Positions 8,557 through 17,435 of a stretch of DNA of 64,000 nt are shown here, piece after piece. The position numbers were made by a program, and so were the translations under genes. This DNA comes from a virus. The notes under the pieces are model-generated. The model was not told the origin of the DNA and ran no database searches. It worked only from the letters and a program-made list of their open reading frames with translations. The stretch is taken from the IMG/VR virus record IMGVR_UViG_3300042878_001497, positions 1 to 64,000 of that record; one strand, given 5' to 3'. Each line of letters starts with the position of its first letter. Position 1 is the stretch's first letter.

Positions 8557-10239
8557 ATGGCGTTTTCAAGCAATCCACAGATACAAAGAGATGGGCTTAT
8601 TCTGAATCTCGATGCTGCTGACCTAACATCAGCCCGGACCGTAAGATCAGTTGAAGTTATGGTCGTTGGCGGAGGCGGAGGCGGTGGTATGGATATGGGC
8701 GGTGGTGGAGGCGGCGGCGGAGTGCTTTACGACCCTAACTACAAAGTCACCCCGGGTGTAGGCATCACAGTCACTGTAGGAGCTGGAGGCTTCGGAGCAC
8801 CAGCAGGCAATGGCGGTTACAGAACCGATGGAGCAGGTCCGCAACCGAACAGTCACCAATTCACTATCTCAGCAACCAACGGATCCGATTCAGTATTTGG
8901 AAACTTAACTGCAAAAGGAGGAGGATTTGGAGCAAGCTCATACTACGGATACACTCCAAATTCAGGTATAGGAGGTTCAGGAGCATCCGGAGGAGGATGT
9001 TCAGCATACACTCACGGAGGAGAGCGGTACGTTGATACAAACAATATTGTAGGTCAGGGATATCCGGGCGGGAACTCCGGTAATCCGACTACAGGTGCCG
9101 ACGACCATTGGTCAGGAGGCGGCGGAGGAGCCGGAGGAAGAGGTACTAGTGGACCAGGTCACGTTGCTCCTAGCGGTAACGCCGGCCACGGAGGTCCTGG
9201 GATTCTTATATCAAGAATGAGTCCTTACTACTACAGCGGCGGTGGAGGCGGTTCTTGCTACTCCGGAACCAAGGGCGGCGACGGCGGGCTCGGAGGAGGA
9301 GGAGGCGGAGCAGCTGGTGGAAACGGAAACACTGTAGGGTTTGGAGATACTAACGGCAGGAATGCCGGCAGCAATGGCGGATTAGGTAATCAACAGCCAG
9401 GAGGTAACGCAGGAGCTAATACCGGAGGTGGAGGCGGAGGAGGATCTCACTACAACGCCAACAACAAAGGAGGAGAAGGGGGTTCAGGAATTGTAATTGT
9501 TCGTTACAACGGACCTCAAGCAGCTACAGGAGGAACTTATTCTTTTTCTAATGGAGTATCGTTTCATACCTTTACCTCTAGCGGTACTTTTACCCCTTAT
9601 GGTTCAACTCAAGACACAGTCTGGTACGATACCTCAGGAAATGGACACCATGCAACTTTATACGGAGGATGTACTTTTGAAACTATTAAAGGAGTACCGA
9701 GTGTAAACTTAGATGGAACAAGTGACTGGATTGGTAATACAACACTAACAGGGGGATGGTCAGATTTTACATTAGAGTTAATGTTCTACCATAATGGCTT
9801 AGACCAGGGCGGCTCTTACGGTGTTTTATCAATGGGCGCTAATGGTAACTACGGCCCAATGTTCTACTGCCACGGTTCCTGTATGGGATCTCACTACTTC
9901 CCCGATAGTCCTAGCGGGGCTTACCCCGGCGGTATGGGGTATTGGAGTAATGATACTTGGAATATTTTTACATGGGTATTTAAAAATACTGTTACGGATA
10001 ACACTACCGGAGATCTTAAAACCTACATAAACGGAGCATACAACTCAGGAACTTCTAATTATAATTTCCACAATAGTGGCATGGGTAGAGGATCTAACGG
10101 ATACGCATTAGGAACATATAGTGGAGGAGGATCCCTGTACAGAGGTGCTTTTGCTATATTTAGAGTTTATAATAGAGCTTTATCTGCTACCGAAGTTGCA
10201 AGAAATTATTCTTTGATTAAAACAAGATTTGGACTATGA
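8557..10239 (+). CDS. LamG-type adhesin with inserted glycine-rich domain
   Basis: 560 residues. It begins with the element shared by all LamG paralogues here (DGLILNLDAADL, residues 12-23). Instead of continuing into WYDxSGNGNNGT, it runs through about 300 glycine-rich residues (31-330; runs such as GGGGGGGMDMGGGGGGGG), then resumes with VWYDTSGNGHHATL at residue 355 and a complete LamG C-terminal half ending VYNRALSATEVARNY. The insert resembles glycine-rich domains of phage adhesins that pack as polyglycine helices. Probable role: receptor-binding tail protein. It ends in an ATGA overlap with the next small gene. Confidence 0.8.
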   Translation: MAFSSNPQIQRDGLILNLDAADLTSARTVRSVEVMVVGGGGGGGMDMGGGGGGGGVLYDPNYKVTPGVGITVTVGAGGFGAPAGNGGYRTDGAGPQPNSHQFTISATNGSDSVFGNLTAKGGGFGASSYYGYTPNSGIGGSGASGGGCSAYTHGGERYVDTNNIVGQGYPGGNSGNPTTGADDHWSGGGGGAGGRGTSGPGHVAPSGNAGHGGPGILISRMSPYYYSGGGGGSCYSGTKGGDGGLGGGGGGAAGGNGNTVGFGDTNGRNAGSNGGLGNQQPGGNAGANTGGGGGGGSHYNANNKGGEGGSGIVIVRYNGPQAATGGTYSFSNGVSFHTFTSSGTFTPYGSTQDTVWYDTSGNGHHATLYGGCTFETIKGVPSVNLDGTSDWIGNTTLTGGWSDFTLELMFYHNGLDQGGSYGVLSMGANGNYGPMFYCHGSCMGSHYFPDSPSGAYPGGMGYWSNDTWNIFTWVFKNTVTDNTTGDLKTYINGAYNSGTSNYNFHNSGMGRGSNGYALGTYSGGGSLYRGAFAIFRVYNRALSATEVARNYSLIKTRFGL

Positions 10240-10367
10240 CACCTGAAATTTTTGAATTAGGAACCGGACAAGCTACTATCTTTTTAGTTGCTTATGTACG
10301 TAATGGAAATCCTATAGGAGCTTTCCCGACCCGGGAACAAGCCGAAGAATTTTTAGCCAGCCTATAA
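10236..10367 (+). CDS. 43-residue microprotein
   Basis: The ATG lies in an ATGA overlap with the previous stop, and the frame runs to TAA at 10365-10367, two bases before the next ATG. The product begins MTPEIFELGTGQATIFLVAY and ends TREQAEEFLASL. The tight packing at both ends supports a real gene. The final helix, with its acidic and aromatic residues, resembles the last part of a short phage structural protein at 51398-51586 (SIEEANAFIEAS). No known function. Confidence 0.65.
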   Translation: MTPEIFELGTGQATIFLVAYVRNGNPIGAFPTREQAEEFLASL

Positions 10368-10368
10368 C

Positions 10369-12489
10369 ATGGGATCATCGTCCGGACCTAGGAATAGCCT
10401 AGCAACCAGCCTAGCGTTTGCTTTAGATGCAGCAGACACCAATACTATTACTCGCTGGTCTACTTTTAAAAACATGTCGTCATGGGGATTAGGATCCGGC
10501 GGAGCATCGGGATATTCTCAAAACGGAAATACTAACGAAAACGAAAGAGTCTGGGGTACAGACCCTTGGGGGAATAATGCTATCGTCTGGGAAACAAGAG
10601 CAAGCGGCGATGGCAACGCCGACGGCGGATGGAACGCTGACGGGTTTGGTATAGATAATACAAAACTTTATAGAACTTCCGTATGGGTTAAGAGAACCTC
10701 TAGTACAGGCGGCGGAACATTTTACCTGGGTACAAACGGCGGCGGACAATGCGTATTAAGATTATCAGACGGAGGAGAGGAATGTAACCCATACTGGCAT
10801 TGTGGCGGAGCTGGAGGTTTAACTCAAAATCAGTGGTACTTAGTTGTAGGACATTGTTTCCCGTATACTTATAATAGCTCAGCCGGCCACCCGGATACAG
10901 GGTTTTGGACTGTTGAGAACGGAGGTCAAAAAGTAGGCGGTATAAACGGATGTAACATCGGCAACGACTGTAAATCAGGTCCTTCTACGACTTCTCTTAA
11001 TCATAGAACTTACCACTACTACTGCGGGGATAGTACAACCCGTCTACAGTTTTATGATCCTAGAGTAGATCTAGTAGACGGTACTGAACCTAAAATTAGA
11101 GAGCTTCTAAAAGGACCAGCAGGCGCCACTCGAAACCCAGCCGGCCCCTACGCCCTTGGAGAGCTTGTAAACGGAATACAGTGGAGTCCAAGTAGAGGAG
11201 GAAGCTTTGTCTTCGATGGTACAAATGATTACATACAGTTGACCTCACATGCTTCAAAAGTAGTACCGGCAGGAAGCCAGGTAACAGTAGAGATTGTAAA
11301 TTACGGAGATGAAATTAGAAGCTCTTCTGTTATAGCAGGGTCTCATAACGGTTCAGATCAGAGCTTTAATATTCACCTACCCTGGTCAGATGGTAACATC
11401 TACTGGGACTGTGGACATCCTTTTAACCGTAACTATAAGTATGCAGGTAACGAAGTACTAGGTTGGCACCACTGGGTATTTACAAAAAATGTAAGTACCG
11501 GTATTATGAATATATATAGAGATGGAGTACTATGGTCTACAAACTCAGGTCAGACTTCAGCTATACCTACTTACACTTCTATGGTTATAGGAGCATACAC
11601 TAATAATGGATCTTCTACAAACTATTACCATAAGGGAACTGTACCGGTACTCAACACGTATAACCGGGAACTAACAGCAGCAGAAATTGCAGAAAATTAT
11701 AAGAACTATGCTAAGAGATATCCTCACAATATCACCATAGGAACTCAAAACTACCCTGCCTCTTCAGCTTCGGATATTAAAACAGCAAACCCAGACGCCC
11801 AGGACGGTATCTACTGGTTTACAATAGGAGGATCGACCTTCCAGGCACCAGTAATGTTTCATGCCGGTAAAGGTATGATCTGTGTTATGAAAGGAGGAGG
11901 AGGAAACGGATTTCTTCCAGATAATGCCCTATGGGAGAATAGCAGCACTCAAAACACATCAGACTTTGATTTAAATAGTAACGTAGCAAGTAAATATGCA
12001 AGCTACCATACAGTTCCTCTATCGGAATTTTACTTTAAACTAGGAGCTACAAACTACCCAGTAACGTTTAGGTTAGCAACTGCTGCTTCTAGTATGCTAG
12101 TAGCCCAGCAACGAAGCTGGAATGATTCCGGAAACAGAAGCACTCCTCACTACGGAATGAATCAGGACTACAGGACAGTCCAAGGCGCTGACGCAGGTAT
12201 TACTGCTACTATGGGAACAGAAATCTATATGTACGGAATGGATCTTAAACACGAAGGTCACTACGGAGGCGGTGCTGGAAACTCAGGCGGTAGAATCAGA
12301 GCAGGAAGTATTCTGGATGAAAGCACAGGGAATACAGGAGCTTTAAGCTACGGTACAGCCGGCTCAGCTTTCGGTATAGGAGTTAACGGAGGTAACCCGT
12401 TAAAAACAGCAGTTGTTGGATATGCAGGATGGTCTGAATCTTCTGTCTATGCTTCTACTACTCAGTGGAGCTTATGGGTGGTGTCCTAA
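10369..12489 (+). CDS. Large multi-domain LamG adhesin
   Basis: 706 residues. The N-terminal region (LATSLAFALDAADTNT, then residues 30-245) looks like a carbohydrate-binding beta-sandwich (RTSVWVKRTSSTGGGTFYLG). A LamG module covers about residues 280-445 (SFVFDGTNDYIQLTS, then LNTYNRELTAAEIAENYKNY). The C-terminal part (about 450-706) starts with ASDIKTANPDAQDGIYWFTI, which recalls the opening of fibrinogen-like or COLFI-like recognition domains, and ends in a Gly-rich stretch. It is the largest of the LamG set and a probable tail adhesin; the C-terminal assignment is tentative. Confidence 0.7.
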   Translation: MGSSSGPRNSLATSLAFALDAADTNTITRWSTFKNMSSWGLGSGGASGYSQNGNTNENERVWGTDPWGNNAIVWETRASGDGNADGGWNADGFGIDNTKLYRTSVWVKRTSSTGGGTFYLGTNGGGQCVLRLSDGGEECNPYWHCGGAGGLTQNQWYLVVGHCFPYTYNSSAGHPDTGFWTVENGGQKVGGINGCNIGNDCKSGPSTTSLNHRTYHYYCGDSTTRLQFYDPRVDLVDGTEPKIRELLKGPAGATRNPAGPYALGELVNGIQWSPSRGGSFVFDGTNDYIQLTSHASKVVPAGSQVTVEIVNYGDEIRSSSVIAGSHNGSDQSFNIHLPWSDGNIYWDCGHPFNRNYKYAGNEVLGWHHWVFTKNVSTGIMNIYRDGVLWSTNSGQTSAIPTYTSMVIGAYTNNGSSTNYYHKGTVPVLNTYNRELTAAEIAENYKNYAKRYPHNITIGTQNYPASSASDIKTANPDAQDGIYWFTIGGSTFQAPVMFHAGKGMICVMKGGGGNGFLPDNALWENSSTQNTSDFDLNSNVASKYASYHTVPLSEFYFKLGATNYPVTFRLATAASSMLVAQQRSWNDSGNRSTPHYGMNQDYRTVQGADAGITATMGTEIYMYGMDLKHEGHYGGGAGNSGGRIRAGSILDESTGNTGALSYGTAGSAFGIGVNGGNPLKTAVVGYAGWSESSVYASTTQWSLWVVS

Positions 12490-12504
12490 TTATAATAGCA
12501 AACT

Positions 12505-13692
12505 ATGTTCTTCTCTCCTAAAACATCTGCCGACGGTCTGGTATTTCATTACGATACCGGTAATACTGTACGTTCGTATCTGGGAGAGCCGACGGTTAAT
12601 TTGCTATACAGTGCCGGCGCTTATAACCTTATAGACGGAGCTACTGACATATACGGTAGATGTACTAGAACTGATCTAGGCAACGGAAAGTACAGGTTTG
12701 TAAATAACGGAACAGGAGTTAGTACTGTCAGAGTTTATACCAACCAGGGGGATTTAATAAACGGAGCAACATATGCATGCAGTGTATACTACGAAAATTT
12801 AGTAGGTGGTATAGGCATAGACTGGTGTGATACCGGCATAACAGGTTTAAACTATTCAACTAACGTATCAGGGAGGCTAGGTGGATACGGTACCCGGGGT
12901 ACGTACGACGGACCTTACTATTTTCTGGATATTAATTTTGATTCCGGAGGAGCTGTAACTTTATATAATCCGCAGGTTGAATACAAATCACACGTTACCC
13001 CCTTTGTAGCCGGAACCCGATCAGCAACCCAGGGATTAAAAGACTTGACAGGAAATAAGACAATCGACCTATCTACTGTATCATTTGACTCAAATGCTCA
13101 AATGACTTTTGATGGAACTGACGATACTCTTGATACCGGAATCCCCTTGACTACCCTACCGGCTCTTTCAAACTTCACTATTGAATGTACGGTAAAGATT
13201 GACGCATATCCTACAGCTGCACCTCCTAACTTTTACAACAACACTACTAGAGCTGGGGTTTTAGTAGGAGCTACATACTACAGCGGAACCGCTCTATACT
13301 GGTACGGAAATAGTTCCGGTACAGCATGTACAATCTACGGCTATATCAGGGGAGCAGATGCTTATAGAAATACTGCAGGGTTTAATCTAACACCAGGTCG
13401 CTACCATCATTTAGTACTGGTAAATGATTACTCTGGAGGAACTATAAAACTTTATGCAAACGGTACTTTGAATGGATCAGCTACTACCGCCACTCAGGAG
13501 TATAATCCTAGCCTGACCCCATCCGCTGGCAATATCGGAATCAGCAAAGCTCAGGTAGACGGCGGTGGCGAATCGGTATACTCTTACCTACCCTGCCAGG
13601 TACCGTCTGTAAAGATTTTCAACCGAGCATTAACAGCCGACGAAGTGGCAAGAAACTATAACGCGATTAAATCACGTTTTAACATAGGATAA
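12505..13692 (+). CDS. LamG-domain tail protein
   Basis: 395 residues. The N-terminal ADGLVFHYDTGNTVRSYLGEPTVNL is shared with the gene at 14434. Residues 40-180 form an accessory beta-sandwich (GKYRFVNNGTGVSTVRVYTNQ). The LamG domain occupies about 190-390 (MTFDGTDDTLDTGI, FTIECTVKIDAYP, then KIFNRALTADEVARNYNAIKSRF). There is no signal peptide, as expected for a virion protein. The next gene starts one base after the stop. Confidence 0.75.
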   Translation: MFFSPKTSADGLVFHYDTGNTVRSYLGEPTVNLLYSAGAYNLIDGATDIYGRCTRTDLGNGKYRFVNNGTGVSTVRVYTNQGDLINGATYACSVYYENLVGGIGIDWCDTGITGLNYSTNVSGRLGGYGTRGTYDGPYYFLDINFDSGGAVTLYNPQVEYKSHVTPFVAGTRSATQGLKDLTGNKTIDLSTVSFDSNAQMTFDGTDDTLDTGIPLTTLPALSNFTIECTVKIDAYPTAAPPNFYNNTTRAGVLVGATYYSGTALYWYGNSSGTACTIYGYIRGADAYRNTAGFNLTPGRYHHLVLVNDYSGGTIKLYANGTLNGSATTATQEYNPSLTPSAGNIGISKAQVDGGGESVYSYLPCQVPSVKIFNRALTADEVARNYNAIKSRFNIG

Positions 13693-13693
13693 G

Positions 13694-14434
13694 ATGGGAA
13701 TTAGAAGAGGACCGAATATTATAAGAGAAGGACTGGTACTATCCCTGGATGCCGGTAATGTGAGATCTTATCCGGGATCTGGAGCTACCTGGTATGATGT
13801 GAGCGGGAACGGTAATAACGGAACTATAAGCAATGGAGAATTTGTTACCAGTCAAAGATACTTAAGAAATTCTGGAAACGTATCTAACTTTTTTACAATT
13901 AGTATTCCACATAGTACTAGCTTAAATTCTGCACTTACTACAACCACGGGCGGATGGACTATTGAAGAAATTATCTGGACTAATTCTGTAGATTATCCGG
14001 AAGCAGACGGAGGTAGTGTAGCCAGTGATATAGCTTACGGAGGAGGCGCTACTGGATTTGATTGGAACCATGGCAATGGTTTAAATTCTGTAAGATTTGG
14101 TATGAGCAGTAACTCAGGAGGATCCTACGAAGACGATGTGTACATTTCAACAGGAGTTATTAACCAGACTAACACCTGGAGAGCTCGTACAATGATCTGG
14201 AACAGAGGAGCTAGTCAGGTAGGACTTTATATGGACGGAATTTACATGGGTGCTGCAAGTACTCCTAACACTGCCGGAACCGCTGTGTATGATGGAGGAG
14301 GAATAGTATTCGGAAGCCTGTACGGATGGAAACATTACGGAAGACGAGCTAGTATTAAACTATACAACCGAGTACTCACAGCCTCAGAAATTCTACAGAA
14401 CTACAACATGACTAAATCTAGATTCGGTAAGTAA
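13694..14434 (+). CDS. Minimal LamG-domain tail protein
   Basis: 246 residues, the shortest member of the set and in effect one LamG module: IREGLVLSLDAGN, SYPGSGATWYDVSGNGNNGTI, a beta-rich core, then KLYNRVLTASEILQNYNMTKSRF. It provides the undisturbed template showing where the glycine-rich domain was inserted in the gene at 8557. It ends in a TAATG overlap with the next gene. Confidence 0.75.
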   Translation: MGIRRGPNIIREGLVLSLDAGNVRSYPGSGATWYDVSGNGNNGTISNGEFVTSQRYLRNSGNVSNFFTISIPHSTSLNSALTTTTGGWTIEEIIWTNSVDYPEADGGSVASDIAYGGGATGFDWNHGNGLNSVRFGMSSNSGGSYEDDVYISTGVINQTNTWRARTMIWNRGASQVGLYMDGIYMGAASTPNTAGTAVYDGGGIVFGSLYGWKHYGRRASIKLYNRVLTASEILQNYNMTKSRFGK

Positions 14435-15561
14435 TGGCAAGTAGAATATCCCCGTACGTAGATAATACCGGACTGGTGTTTGCTTATGATCTAGCGAATA
14501 TCAAGCGTTCGTATTTAGGAGAGCCGACGGTTAATCTTGTAATTTCACCAGACGGTAATGCTAATGTTATCACGTCTGATATCCCCCCTCAAACTAACGT
14601 TATCGGGTTTGCTCAATATAGCAGTGGCTATTTTGTAAACCCTAGAAATACTACAAATACTGCAGCTACAGGTAAAACCTTTACCTACTCAGTGTGGATG
14701 CGATCTAGATCTGCTACCTCTAGTACCTACCTAATGTATGTATACACAGGAACCGGTCCTGACGGTGGGTGGTGGTATTTTGGTGACGGACCTCTTACTC
14801 AAGACTGGAATAAGTACTCTTATAGTAGGAGTGATATGACCGGTACAATCTCTCAGGTTACAGTATACCGGTACAATCAACTAGGTACGATCGATATCGC
14901 CGCCCCACAGATTGAAGAAAAAACACATCCAACCCAGTTCACCGCCGGAACCCGTTCCGTCACCCAAGGCCTCAAAGACTTAACCGGCAGATCAACCATC
15001 GATCTAACAAATGTATCATTTGATGCAAATGCTCAAATAACTTTTGATGGTACGGATGACCACATACTGACTTCTGAAAATATAACACTAAACGGATCTC
15101 AGACATTTGAAGTTATAACAACAATCTCCGGAGGACCACAATCCCCAGCAGGTATAATCTCAAATCACGATTATGCTAATACAAGTAATTTTGGACTTAA
15201 CCATATAAGTAGTAATAGAATAGGAATATCTATAGGATACACAGACAATACTAGAGAATATGATTCCAAATATACAACATATGCCGCTACTATAGGGACT
15301 CCTTTTCATCTTGTAATGACCTTCGACCAGCCTTCAAATACAGTTAAACTATATGTTAATGGTGCCTTAGATTCTACTTTTGTTTTAACTAAAACTGTAA
15401 AATTTACAAACAGACCAATAGTATTAGGAAGATGGGACTACCAATACAATTACTACTACTTTAACGGTAAAGTACCAGTAGCTAAAGTTTATAACAGAGC
15501 ACTACCAGCCTCAGAAATCCAGCAAAACTTCAACGCAATCAAAGGACGTTACGGTCTCTAA
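14434..15561 (+). CDS. LamG-domain tail protein
   Basis: 375 residues. The SYLGEPTVNL element near residue 30 is shared with the gene at 12505, as is the linker TAGTRSVTQGLKDLTG (FVAGTRSATQGLKDLTG there). This is evidence of duplication of the whole N-terminal accessory domain. The LamG domain covers residues 190-375 (ITFDGTDDHILTSEN; FEVITTISGG; VYNRALPASEIQQNFNAIKGRY). It starts on the last base of the upstream stop. Probable adhesin. Confidence 0.75.
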   Translation: MASRISPYVDNTGLVFAYDLANIKRSYLGEPTVNLVISPDGNANVITSDIPPQTNVIGFAQYSSGYFVNPRNTTNTAATGKTFTYSVWMRSRSATSSTYLMYVYTGTGPDGGWWYFGDGPLTQDWNKYSYSRSDMTGTISQVTVYRYNQLGTIDIAAPQIEEKTHPTQFTAGTRSVTQGLKDLTGRSTIDLTNVSFDANAQITFDGTDDHILTSENITLNGSQTFEVITTISGGPQSPAGIISNHDYANTSNFGLNHISSNRIGISIGYTDNTREYDSKYTTYAATIGTPFHLVMTFDQPSNTVKLYVNGALDSTFVLTKTVKFTNRPIVLGRWDYQYNYYYFNGKVPVAKVYNRALPASEIQQNFNAIKGRYGL

Positions 15562-15573
15562 ATATTTATAGTT

Positions 15574-16794
15574 ATGGCAATAGCAGCAGGCTTCAGCAAA
15601 ACAGTCACCGACGGACTCATACTCGGGTATGATACCGCAGATACTATCAACAGCTTTAGAGGTCAACCAACCATCAACAAGTTCGCACTCCCGGGTACAG
15701 CCGGACCAGGCCCAGCCTCAGACAACAACGTTGGATTTGAAGTAAACGGAAACGGTACGTTTGTGAGACTGGGTTGGGGGCAGATGATAGGGGACTACCT
15801 CACACAGCCCGGGGACGTAGTCTACAAGTACACTCTAGGATCGAATGGATGTCACTACCACGGCAATGACCTAGCAATACCCGGTGGAACCTATGCAACC
15901 TTCACGATGGATTACTACGTAACTCCTGATGCTACAGGCTTTCCGGAAAACTCAACTCTACTTGTTTTTGAAAACGCCTTAGGAGGATCTACTAATGTAA
16001 ACTCGGAGGTAGGTGTTTGGCGCACCCTCACTTTTACTTCCGGTCCAACAGGCGGAGCCGGCACCCTTAGAATGCTAGTCTACCCGGGAGGCTGCGGACC
16101 CCGCATGGCATCAAGCGGTACCCTTTACATGAAAAACCCAAGAGTTGAATACAGGGCATACAGTACAGCCTTTGTAAACGGTGAAAGAACAGCAACTAGA
16201 AGTTTATTGGATGTAAAGAACAGTTTTACTTTCGACGTTTCGAATGCTTCATTTGTTTCACCCGGTAATATGGAGTTTGACGGCACAAACGATTCGATTA
16301 CAGCAGCCTGTAGCGGGGAGATGTATTGCCTGGAGATGGTGCTGTACAACAACAACGCTATTCCCGGGAACGACACCGCTATTGGAGGACCTTCAACCTA
16401 CCAGACTCCTATTTCATGGAACGGAACTAGTAACGGAGTCCACCTAGGAGCATGGACAGGTGGATTTAGTAATGAAGCAATACATATCTGGAACGGAGGA
16501 GGTGCGACCTCTACACAAACTGCCCGTCCAGTAGGGTACCACCACGTACTGTTTAACTGGAATGGAAGCAGCTACGATATTTGGGTGGACGGAGACAAAG
16601 AAATTACATACCCGTTAAGCGGAACCACTCACGCTTCCAGAGTCACTATAAGCTCAGCCCTCAGAGTAGGAGGGGATCCGGACAATTACTTCTTTAACGG
16701 AAAAATACCAGTAGTTAAAACGTACAATAGAGCTCTGACAACCTCAGAGATTCTACAGAATTTTAGCACTTATAGAGCCCGGTATAAGATATAA
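15574..16794 (+). CDS. LamG-domain tail protein
   Basis: 406 residues with the same plan as its neighbours: TDGLILGYDTADTINSFRGQPTINK at the N-terminus, an accessory sandwich (residues 40-200), and a LamG module (MEFDGTNDSITAAC; YNRALTTSEILQNFSTYRARY). A TATTTATA box ends three bases before its ATG, too close to act as its own promoter. It is the last of the contiguous LamG run. Confidence 0.75.
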   Translation: MAIAAGFSKTVTDGLILGYDTADTINSFRGQPTINKFALPGTAGPGPASDNNVGFEVNGNGTFVRLGWGQMIGDYLTQPGDVVYKYTLGSNGCHYHGNDLAIPGGTYATFTMDYYVTPDATGFPENSTLLVFENALGGSTNVNSEVGVWRTLTFTSGPTGGAGTLRMLVYPGGCGPRMASSGTLYMKNPRVEYRAYSTAFVNGERTATRSLLDVKNSFTFDVSNASFVSPGNMEFDGTNDSITAACSGEMYCLEMVLYNNNAIPGNDTAIGGPSTYQTPISWNGTSNGVHLGAWTGGFSNEAIHIWNGGGATSTQTARPVGYHHVLFNWNGSSYDIWVDGDKEITYPLSGTTHASRVTISSALRVGGDPDNYFFNGKIPVVKTYNRALTTSEILQNFSTYRARYKI

Positions 16795-16802
16795 GATATT
16801 GA

Positions 16803-16810
16803 TATTTATA
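16803..16810 (+). promoter_or_regulatory. TATTTATA box (candidate late promoter)
   Basis: TATTTATA in the non-coding gap after the LamG run, 16 bases before the ATG at 16827. Confidence 0.45.
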
Positions 16811-16826
16811 ATTAAACTAAAAAACC

Positions 16827-17174
16827 ATGAGTATGTTTGAAAACAGGCGCTGGGTGATCATCCCGGTCACCGAAGTAACCAACATCGACTTCAGTCAAGT
16901 AATGGAATCTTCCCCTGAAAGCCTCCGGCATTCGGTAGACGGTTCTAAGACCTTCATCAAGTATGAAATCAATATCATACCCCAGGACATCACCCACACC
17001 TTTACCGACATTGAAACCGGTGAGGAGAGGACCTCTGTGACTCTGGCCGGAACTTACGGCCGTCCGGACTTTCTGGACTACGACGTAGTAACGGAATATA
17101 ATCATTCTGAGATTCTAGCAATCCTAGCTACCGAAGAGTGGACTGCCCCTAGAACTGAAGGAGCACCAATTTAA
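16827..17174 (+). CDS. Hypothetical protein
   Basis: 115 residues with no recognised family. It begins MSMFENRRWVIIPVTEVTNIDFSQVME, and its middle has a beta-hairpin look (FIKYEINIIPQDITHTFTDIETGEERTSV). No signal or membrane segment. It lies between the LamG genes and a small Cys-containing protein, so a minor tail role is likely but unproven. Confidence 0.65.
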   Translation: MSMFENRRWVIIPVTEVTNIDFSQVMESSPESLRHSVDGSKTFIKYEINIIPQDITHTFTDIETGEERTSVTLAGTYGRPDFLDYDVVTEYNHSEILAILATEEWTAPRTEGAPI

Positions 17175-17187
17175 TATTTTTTAAGTT

Positions 17188-17352
17188 ATGGAATCAAAAG
17201 GACTCGGCGATTCAATCGCAAAAGTAACACAGGTAACAGGAATTGCAAAGGCTGTAGAAACAGTAACTCATGCAGTCGGTATTCCGGACTGCGGATGCAA
17301 GAAAAGACAAGAGCAATTAAATAATCTCTTCCCTTACAGTACTACAAAATAA
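17188..17352 (+). CDS. 54-residue CxC microprotein
   Basis: ATG at 17188, TAA at 17350. An amphipathic N-terminal helix (LGDSIAKVTQVTGIAKAVETV) is followed by IPDCGCKKRQEQLNNLFPY. The compact CGCKKRxExLNxLFP end is a pattern I associate with small phage proteins near structural or lysis genes. It is followed directly by a clear terminator. Function unknown. Confidence 0.65.
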   Translation: MESKGLGDSIAKVTQVTGIAKAVETVTHAVGIPDCGCKKRQEQLNNLFPYSTTK

Positions 17353-17389
17353 CACGTATTTTTAACGACTTGCATGCCATGCACACACC

Positions 17390-17411
17390 AGAGGGTTTCG
17401 GCCCTCTTTTT
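17390..17411 (+). terminator. Rho-independent terminator
   Basis: AGAGGG, loop TTTCGG, CCCTCT, then a T-run. It lies 38 bases after the stop at 17352 and just upstream of a TATTTATA box, marking a transcription-unit boundary. Confidence 0.8.
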
Positions 17412-17412
17412 C

Positions 17413-17420
17413 TATTTATA
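17413..17420 (+). promoter_or_regulatory. TATTTATA box (candidate late promoter)
   Basis: TATTTATA directly after a rho-independent terminator and 15 bases before the ATG at 17436. The terminator-then-box order is repeated at 20768-20809 and 45931-45959, which supports a promoter role. Confidence 0.55.
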
Positions 17421-17435
17421 TAAAACTTTCCCCAC

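Noticed and set aside
8647-8859. Minus-strand frame opposite the glycine-rich domain
   Set aside because: Shadow of GGN codons on the opposite strand, with no independent evidence.
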